DNA of 24,623 nt from Thermocaproicibacter sp036260805 (lineage in GTDB: Bacteria; Bacillota; Clostridia; Oscillospirales; Acutalibacteraceae): contig DATALZ010000076.1 in assembly GCA_036260805.1 (NCBI GenBank), positions 1-24,623 on the forward strand, in the 5' to 3' direction. Position 1 is the first letter of the stretch; every line of letters starts with the position of its first letter. The translations under genes and the position numbers were made by a program. Below, one piece after another: positions 23,602 through 24,623 of this stretch. The notes beneath the pieces are model-generated. The model was not told the origin of the DNA. It searched no databases and saw nothing but the letters and a program-made list of their open reading frames with translations.

Positions 23602-24348
23602 ATGAGGTTTGTTGAGTCACCAAATCTACCAGACTCGGATATCAGTCTCGCAATGGTATCCGGTACATATCCCGAACTAATCATATCTCTCAACTGTCTT
23701 GGGATTCAAGTAATACCAGTAATCACCAGAAGCCGGCTTAACATTTCCGTAAAAAATCATGCAGATGAAGTATGTATCCACTTGGGTGGAAATAATATTC
23801 TGCTGGCACCAGGCGAATCAGAGCTAAAAAATATATTAGAGCGACATGAGTTTAATGTTATTGATTCATCGTCAGAAATTCATAGTCCGTATCCATATGA
23901 AGCAAAATTAAATGCTGCCAGAGTAGGCAGATATCTTATTACGAATCAAAATATAATTGACCGCACCATGTTAAATTATAATTTAAATAGTCAAACTAAC
24001 ATTATAGACGTTAAACAGGGCTATGCAAAATGCTCAACAGCAGTAATCGACGACCATTCCATTATTACATCAGACAATGGGATAGCTAATGCAACTAGGG
24101 CGTCCGGCTTAGAAGTACTCCAAATAAGGCCCGGTTATATAAAACTACCCGGATGCAACTATGGTTTTATAGGTGGTACGTGCGGCAAAATCTCAAAAAA
24201 TAAAATCGCTTTTGCCGGAAGGATTCAAGATCATCCTGATTTCCCTGAAATTGAAGATTTTCTACAGCGCAGAAAAATTGAATTTGTAGTTTTGAGCGAC
24301 TGTCCTTTAACAGACATAGGTGGAATTTTACCATTGCAATATTCATAA
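23602..24348 (+). CDS. DUF6873-like protein (guanidino-modifying-enzyme fold), hypothetical
   Basis: 248 residues, soluble, no signal peptide. The pattern resembles the clostridial DUF6873 family, described as having the GME fold of arginine deiminase, DDAH and amidinotransferases. Visible blocks are IHLGGNNILLAPGE (59-72), SPYPYEAKLNAARVG (95-109), INVKQG-like IIDVKQGYAKCS (134-145), SIITSDNGIA (153-162) and LPGCNYGFIGGTCGKI (182-197). The GGTC at 191-194 is where the nucleophilic Cys of the GG-x-H-C motif falls in GME enzymes, so C194 may be catalytic (inference). No obvious catalytic His-x-Glu is seen. The ATG at 23602 is 2 nt after the permease stop, with AGGA upstream, so it belongs to the transporter operon. 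Activity is unknown. Confidence 0.7.
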   Translation: MRFVESPNLPDSDISLAMVSGTYPELIISLNCLGIQVIPVITRSRLNISVKNHADEVCIHLGGNNILLAPGESELKNILERHEFNVIDSSSEIHSPYPYEAKLNAARVGRYLITNQNIIDRTMLNYNLNSQTNIIDVKQGYAKCSTAVIDDHSIITSDNGIANATRASGLEVLQIRPGYIKLPGCNYGFIGGTCGKISKNKIAFAGRIQDHPDFPEIEDFLQRRKIEFVVLSDCPLTDIGGILPLQYS

Positions 24349-24443
24349 GTAAGCGGCAAGAACAAATAAGCGCAAAATGCTTTTTAAAGTAATTATACAA
24401 AATAAATATTTCGCTTTTCGAACTGTAATATCTTGTAAAAAGA

Positions 24444-24481
24444 AATCTGCCATTGTAGAATAATGGCAGATTATTTTTTTA
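24444..24481 (+). terminator. Rho-independent terminator-like hairpin
   Basis: Perfect 11-bp arms AATCTGCCATT (24444-24454) and AATGGCAGATT (24462-24472) with a 7-nt loop, followed by A then seven T (24474-24480). It suits termination of the transporter/DUF6873 operon, but it lies only 20 nt before the next ATG. Bases 24349-24443 hold no gene or clear promoter. Confidence 0.85.
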
Positions 24482-24500
24482 TAGAGGGGAAGTTTGAAAA

Positions 24501-24623
24501 ATGGGAGCGTATGGTTCGCCGGAGTTATTTCCATATGAAAATCAGTATAACAAAAAAGAGAAAAAGCATTGGGGAAAGTTCGTTGGTGGTTTTTTTACTG
24601 GTGTAGTAGTAGCAGCTATCACA
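24501..24623 (+). CDS. Unidentified membrane protein, partial (N-terminus only)
   Basis: Forty-one codons are visible, running off the window edge. The N-terminus is short, polar and Tyr/Pro-containing (MGAYGSPELFPYENQ), followed by a lysine-rich KKEKKHWGK stretch and the beginning of a hydrophobic segment (FVGGFFTGVVVAAIT, from about residue 27). It is a likely membrane-anchored protein with a cytoplasmic N-terminus. GAGGGGA precedes the ATG at 10-nt spacing. A membrane-tethered protease or similar exported-domain protein would fit, but nothing here identifies it. Confidence 0.6.
   Translation, partial: MGAYGSPELFPYENQYNKKEKKHWGKFVGGFFTGVVVAAIT

Noticed and set aside
24343..24534. Minus-strand frame of 63 codons across the terminator region
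   Set aside because: It spans the hairpin and T-run and has no ribosome site or family pattern.

Overview
The window looks like a chromosomal, non-mobile stretch from an anaerobic, spore-forming, Gram-positive Clostridia member (probably an Oscillospiraceae/Ruminococcaceae-type genome). The evidence is a CwlD-type cortex amidase, an SpoIIIE-type FtsK and a TepA-like ClpP relative. Rex, formate-tetrahydrofolate ligase and acetate kinase point to fermentative redox and C1 metabolism. Moderate GC, AGGAGG-type ribosome sites and frequent GTG/TTG starts fit as well. I see no tRNA or rRNA, insertion sequence, phage gene or CRISPR array. The genus assignment is inference from gene content only.

Layout. 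(1) Bases 1-902, minus: the N-terminal 300 residues of formate-tetrahydrofolate ligase, cut by the window edge. (2) 1044-2198, plus: a SEDS (FtsW/RodA/SpoVE) glycosyltransferase, divergent from fhs, ending at a bidirectional terminator. (3) 7678 down to 2272, minus: a five-gene operon of TepA-like ClpP protease, undecaprenyl-diphosphatase, FtsK/SpoIIIE, a secreted ComEC-type metallo-beta-lactamase-fold protein and a DUF3006 mini-protein. (4) 7997-12578, plus: aconitase, a TraX-like membrane protein, NADP isocitrate dehydrogenase and Rex. This is the oxidative (2-oxoglutarate/glutamate-forming) branch of the TCA cycle with a redox regulator attached. (5) 12637-15196, plus: LemA and a DUF2207 membrane protein with a glycine-rich tail, ending at another shared terminator. 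(6) 17417 down to 15271, minus: TmcAL (tRNA-Met cytidine acetate ligase) and a DUF4380-like protein. (7) 17566-18819, plus: acetate kinase, divergent from tmcAL, with promoters that appear to interlock. (8) 18946-21101, plus: cwlD and radA, followed tail-to-tail by a small Cys-rich protein on the minus strand. (9) 21360-24348, plus: a tightly packed trio of a membrane fusion protein with a serine-rich insert, a MacB/FtsX-type permease and a DUF6873-like (guanidino-modifying-enzyme-fold) protein. A terminator-like hairpin follows, then the first 41 codons of an unidentified membrane protein.

Most of the window is housekeeping. The parts most worth a second look are the ATPase-less transporter operon with its serine-rich adaptor and co-transcribed DUF6873 protein, the acn-traX-icd-rex arrangement, and the interlocking ackA/tmcAL promoters, which join acetate activation with an acetate-using tRNA modification enzyme.
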